This document shows positions 59,866-64,000 of a stretch of 64,000 bases of DNA, in pieces (position 1 is the stretch's first letter; each line of letters begins with the position of its first letter). A model generated the notes under the pieces. The model ran no database searches. It was given only the letters and a program-made list of their open reading frames with translations, and had not been told where the DNA came from. The translations under genes and the position numbers were made by a program. The DNA comes from Puccinellia tenuiflora (lineage: Eukaryota > Streptophyta > Magnoliopsida > Poales > Poaceae): assembly GCA_012064385.1 (NCBI GenBank), contig QRDG01000027.1:1581356-1645355 (forward strand), read 5' to 3'.

Positions 59866-60676
59866 ATGGCGGCGGCGGAGGCAGAGTCCCTTATTACGGT
59901 TGAGAGTGCAGAGGCCTCGACGGCGGCGACGACACCGGCGACGATGGAACCGGCTGGAGCCGGCGGGAAACCGGCGGCGAGCGGGAAGCCGGCGATGGTG
60001 CTGGGGATCGACGACAGCGAGCACAGTTACTACGCGCTGGAGTGGATGATCCACCACTTCTTCGCCCCCGGGCAGACACAGCAGTACCACCTCGTCGTGG
60101 TCAGCGCCAAGCCCCCCGCCTCCTCCGTCATCGGCATCGCCGGCATCGGCACCGCGGAGCTGCTCCCGACGGTGGAGCTCGACCTCAAGCGCGCCTCCGC
60201 CAGGGTCATCGAGAAGGCCAAGGAGCAGTGCTCGCATGTACGTACGTATGCTTAATTCGTCAGATCGAGAAGGCAGACATAAGCTAGATGATGATCTCCG
60301 GTCGAATTCGTCCATGCAGGTGACGGATGTGAGCTATGAAGTGAAGGAGGGGGACGCGAGGAGTGTGCTGTGCGAGGCGGTGGAGAGGCATCATGCAGAC
60401 ATGCTCGTCATGGGCAGCCATGGCTACGGGGCGTTCAAAAGGTTTGTAATTTGGTTTGCCTACTTTCCTGAAATTTGTGGTCAGTTTGCTTGAGAATTTG
60501 AGTCAGCCAAACTAACACTTGCATCAAAACAATGGTGAATTCTTTCTTGCAGGGCCGTCCTTGGGAGCGTGAGCGACTACTGCACCCACCACGCGCACTG
60601 CACCGTGATGATAGTGAAGAAGCCAAAGCACCACAAGAAATCTGAACATTGGGGGTTCTTCAAAAAAGATGCCTGA
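59866..60676 (+). CDS. Universal stress protein (USP) domain protein, copy 2
   Basis: Exons 59866-60237, 60320-60441, 60553-60676; GT-AG introns; 205 aa. A Glu/Ala/Thr-rich leader of about 45 residues precedes MVLGIDDSEHSYYALEWMI, then HLVVVSAKP and GDARSVLCEAVERHHADMLV. The ATP-binding motif G-2X-G-9X-G-S is intact (G156, G159, G169, S170). The C-terminal part HCTVMIVKKPK is followed by a longer basic tail (HHKKSEHWGFFKKDA) than in copy 1. Exon 1 equals exons 1 and 2 of copy 1 joined without an intron. The 122-bp middle exon is the same length in both genes. ATG at 59866 is the first ATG in frame. An AATAAA signal lies at 60758-60763. Confidence 0.94.
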
Positions 60677-60763
60677 AAATCTTACAAGACGGCCCTATTT
60701 CTCATTAACTTGTGCCAATCCGAAGTTACCGTGTAGCAATGTGTGTTTTTAGGTCGGAATAAA

Positions 60764-61217
60764 ATGCAGCATAGAGTTTCAGGCCTTTGTGGTTCGGATA
60801 TTTTCATAGGAATTGGAATATTGGAATACTTGGAAATTTTTCTGTTTGGGCTGTTTGATTTGTGGGTCTAATTCGTATAGGGAATTTTCCTAGAATTCCC
60901 GTACACTGCGTTTCATAAAAAATTCCATACACTCAGCACTTTTGAAAAAAGAAATCACTTGTTTTTTAAGTGATGGAATCAATCAAAACATTAGTGTCAA
61001 CTAATCATGTCAGAAAATTATGTCATTAGATTCATATTTGAAAGAATTTTTGATGATATATTTGTAGTGGCATATAACTCATATTTTGTTGGTAAAACTA
61101 CTAGTCGAAGTTAGGCACTGAAATATAAAGTGGCCTTGATCAACGGTCTCACTTTATTAATTATAAGAGAAGATGTTTCATATGGTACATAAATCGAAAC
61201 AGAAATGACCAACAAAT
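60764..61217. other. Intergenic DNA after the USP pair
   Basis: AT-rich, with a TTTGGGCTGTTTGATTTGTG segment at about 60845 that resembles the MITE ends at 62548 and 62848. No gene seen. Confidence 0.5.
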
Positions 61218-61232
61218 ACAATATTGACAAAC

Positions 61233-62419
61233 GGGCATCGGAGTTATGGAGCGGAGTCCACACACACACATACACCCAAGTCCCTCCCGGGTCGCTCCCT
61301 GCCCGAGCGACCCTAGAGGCTCCTAGTTCCTGTTGGCCCTCCCGCCGTCTTCTGCACCTGGCCGTCGCCGGCGCCGGCACTAAGGGAGGGCGTCGCGGCG
61401 GCGCTCCATGGGCGGTGGTGGGGCGGTGGCGGCGGTGTTGGGTAGTGCGGTCTTGGGGACCGGGGCCTGAGGCCGGAGTGGCACGGTGGAGGCGTGCGGA
61501 GGACCTCTGGCGGCACACTTCTCCGGCGGCGCGTGGATCTGATTTGGGCCTTAGGGCCCGATCTGGACCCGATCTGCTCTGTTTGGAGTATTGCGTGCGT
61601 GGAGGAGCTGTGACCGCTCTCTTCTCTACTGTTCTGACCAGCGGCGTGGGGGCCGGCTGGTTTTGCTTGAATAATGGAGCCGGTCCTAGGATTCTTCTCG
61701 CGTCACGAGACGATGTCCTACTTGATGCCGACCTTCATTGATCTGGCCATTGACGATTTTCGAAAGGCTCTGCCGGTGATCTCCATTGGGCCCTTGTCTC
61801 ATGTAGATTGTTGGATTGGATGTGATTCGGTCGTGTGCGTCTATTTCTACGCGTTTAAAAATTCAGGAGGACATGACGCGAAACTTCGTTTTCTGGTTGA
61901 CATTGTGGCATGTAGTTGTTTGAATGGCGGAGAATGTCATGGCGACTGAGGTCTAGTAATGGTGGATCGAGTCTTTGAGGCGATAAAAAATTTGCTTGGT
62001 GATTCGTGACTCTTAGCACTGGCATCGGCAACCGGGGGTGGCAGCACAGGGTGAGACAAACTTAACTTTCAGGGTGGAAATCCAAGATCTGATCTTAATT
62101 GGTTGTGCCTGGCAATGGCCTTGTTGAAGGTATTGTTTTGAGAGTACGGACTTTCTTCAGGGTGAAAACCTATGATCTTTGATCGGGCGACGAAGACGCT
62201 GTTTCCTTTTTGGAGGCGTTGTTTTTTTTGGAGAATTAGACTTTGGGTGTTGTCTTGGTGGTGAATGTGCTGCAACTACAAGAAATTGATCACTATAGTG
62301 TGATATTTTTTTTATGTTTTGGCTATGTGCATCTGTAATGTTTTTAGCACATTGCGTTGTTGCAGAGACTAAGTGTAATTGGTATCTCTATGATATTAAT
62401 ATATTTCCTTTGTAAAAAA
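61233..62419 (+). mobile_element. LINE-related poly(A) retroposon with 15-bp TSD
   Basis: 1187 bp flanked by the perfect duplication ACAATATTGACAAAC (61218-61232 and 62420-62434). It ends GATATTAATATATTTCCTTT then GTAAAAAAA, the usual grass L1 3' end. The head is GC-rich (61270-61560) and the body has short frames but no reverse-transcriptase motif. It is therefore either a non-autonomous LINE derivative or a 5'-truncated copy consisting mostly of 3' UTR. Confidence 0.9.
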
Positions 62420-62547
62420 ACAATATTGACAAACTATAGAGTTACATACACGGAAGTTGCCATCTCTACCCAACATGCGTATATCGATATTTTTCCATGC
62501 ACCTAGCAATTTATCGTACATGCACAAGCCATGCATGCAGAAGCCTA

Positions 62548-62786
62548 AAGGGCTCGTTTGATTCATAGGATAGGAAATTGTAGGAATAGGAAACCTATAG
62601 GATTGGAATGGTATGTCTAATTGAATCCTATGGAAAGAGAGATTCCCTTTGATTGTGTGAAGGAATTTTTCCACGAGGTTAGACCTCAATTTTTTTTCCT
62701 ATAGGATTTGCACTACTTCTCTGTAGGAAAATTTCCTATAGGATTAATCTCTATGGGATATGATCATTTGAATCAAACAATCTCTA
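62548..62786. mobile_element. MITE-like element 1
   Basis: Begins GGGCTCGTTTGATTCATAGG and ends near ATTTGAATCAAACAATCTC, giving imperfect inverted ends of about 18 bp. It contains repeated CCTATAGGAT/TCCTATAGG palindromic motifs. The target duplication is not clear, so the edges are approximate. Confidence 0.55.
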
Positions 62787-62847
62787 TAGAAAAATGTTTG
62801 GTTGCAACTATAATCTCACAGGTTTCGAATAGCCACATGAGCCGCCC

Positions 62848-63063
62848 ACCACAAGGGCCTGTTTGGTTCAATGAATTTCATAGGTTCAACTATGCTACAC
62901 ATCCAATCCTTCACCAATCTTGCATTTTTCTGTAGTGCAACCAAACAACTTCTATGCCACATGCATTTGTTCATAACCCTGACATGATTCAACATGGCAT
63001 GTCATAAATCCTACATTTTTCATATTCATACGTTCATCTGATCCTACGAACCAAACAATCCCT
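62848..63063. mobile_element. MITE-like element 2
   Basis: Begins GGGCCTGTTTGGTTCAATG and ends TACGAACCAAACAATCCC. The inverted ends match the pattern GGGnnTGTTTGGTTC. No coding sequence. It is related to element 1 by its ends. The superfamily is uncertain. Confidence 0.6.
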
Positions 63064-63450
63064 AAGGGTGAGACACTTATTACCGAACAAAAGAGGCTTC
63101 TGGAAATATCAGCCCATCTAGTTCCATGTGATTTTTTCGTGGGTTGTTTCTGCGATTCAAATTTGCATAACTGAAAAATAGTGTACGTACATTGAAAGTT
63201 CTGTGGAATTATTTCATTGTTCAATTTTTGGGGGTAGAATGTTAGATGTCATTTTATTTCTTGAGTTCTTGTATGTGTTGGAATTTGGGCATTATTAAAC
63301 GGTAGAAAGCGGTATTTTTGGTTTAGCTTCTACGCTTGGAATTTGCTACACACAGCTACTCCCCAACAACGGTCGATGAAGAGCAAAAGGAGAAAAAAAT
63401 GTTCAGCTTACTATCGAAGCAATTCACAATGGTCGCTTTACCCTCTAAAC
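63064..63450. other. Intergenic DNA, nothing recognised
   Basis: AT-rich, with no gene or element end apart from the flanking elements. Confidence 0.5.
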
Positions 63451-64000
63451 TGTTGGAAATATGCCCTAGAGGCAATAATAAAATGGTTTATTAAGCATAT
63501 TCAAGCTTATGATAATAGTTTATTATCCATGCTATAATTGTATTAAATGGAAACATAATACATGTGTGGAATATAAACACCCGGAGTCCCTAGTGAGCCT
63601 CTACAGGACTAGTTCGTTGATCAAGAGATAGTTAGAGTTTCCTAACTATGGACTTGTTATAGTCACTTGATAACGGAGTCATATCATTAGGAGTAATGGT
63701 GTGATGGACATGACCCAAATAAAGAGTTGCAATTAATCGTGTCACAAAAGTTTTGTTGTCAACACTTTTAATATGCCAAATATAGTTTCCTTAGACCATG
63801 AGATTATATCACTCCCGTTCACCGGAGGAATACTTTGTGGACATCAAACGTCACTTCGTAACTGGGTGATTATAAAGGTGGCTTTCAGGTATCTCCGATG
63901 GTGGGTTGTTGGGTGATATGAATCGAGAGTGGAATTTGTCCCTCCATGTGACGGAGAAGATATCTCCAGGCCTTCTCGGTAATATAGCATCAAGAGTCTG
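63451..64000 (+). repeat. Start of a BARE/WIS/Angela-like Copia LTR
   Basis: Begins TGTTGGAAATATGCCCTAGA and continues colinearly with the reverse complement of the 10989-12739 LTR (for example GACTAGTTCGTTGATCAAG and CATCAAACGTCACTTCGTAA). It runs off the window, so it could be a solo LTR or the 5' LTR of a full element on the plus strand. Confidence 0.92.

Overview
This is plant nuclear DNA, almost certainly a grass of the Triticeae (wheat/Aegilops/barley group). The evidence is spliced genes with GT-AG introns and GC-rich 5' exons, a dense load of nested LTR retrotransposons with Triticeae-type termini (BARE/WIS/Angela-like Copia starting TGTTGGAAATATGCCC, Sabrina/Fatima-like Gypsy ending GTATCA), an Au-type SINE, LINE fragments, Helitrons and MITEs. 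All family names come from memory of sequence patterns; no database was searched.

Layout. 1-12739 is a three-level nest, all on the minus strand. An old Copia element (5' LTR 10989-12739, decayed internal region 8006-10988) was invaded by a Gypsy element (LTR 6437-8005, gag/protease remains 5403-6406). That was invaded by an apparently non-autonomous Gypsy element (LTR 4059-5020) carrying a short zinc-knuckle gag on the minus strand and a decayed coiled-coil ORF on the opposite strand. 12740-13468 is unassigned. 13469-20277 is a Copia-type LTR split by a second, internally deleted Gypsy element (13971-18925) with a perfect CCCAC target duplication.

20518-30160 is an intact eight-exon Pumilio (PUF) gene of about 630 aa. 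Its first intron is 6.9 kb and holds a 186-bp hAT-type MITE and a LINE scrap. Its start codon lies only about 240 bp from the edge of the Copia LTR. Convergent to it, 30690-31773 (minus) is a broken copy of an intronless Rx-N-like gene whose intact paralogue lies on the plus strand at 51432-52700.

The 20 kb between these paralogues holds a LINE tail (32790-33512), a 6.9-kb Helitron (35023-41911) whose 5'-terminal ~1.07 kb is repeated three times in tandem, a LINE interrupted by a solo LTR (44757-46690), a second possible Helitron 3' end (47069) and an Au-type SINE (50355-50650). After the intact gene come a hAT/Mutator-like nest (52855-53812), a GC-rich gene-like fragment (54150-54650), and AT-rich intergenic DNA.

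57286-60676 is a head-to-tail pair of universal stress protein (USP) genes with matching ATP-binding motifs but different intron counts. A poly(A) retroposon with a perfect 15-bp target duplication (61233-62419), two MITE-like elements and the start of a plus-strand BARE/Angela-like LTR (63451 to the window end) close the window.

The genes have no obvious joint pathway: post-transcriptional RNA binding (PUF), a putative immune-receptor-like coiled-coil family, and stress-related nucleotide binding (USP). They are small islands in transposon DNA. The most unusual structures are the Helitron with three tandem 5' ends, the PUF protein with two non-standard base-recognition repeats, and the two-strand coding arrangement in the non-autonomous Gypsy element.
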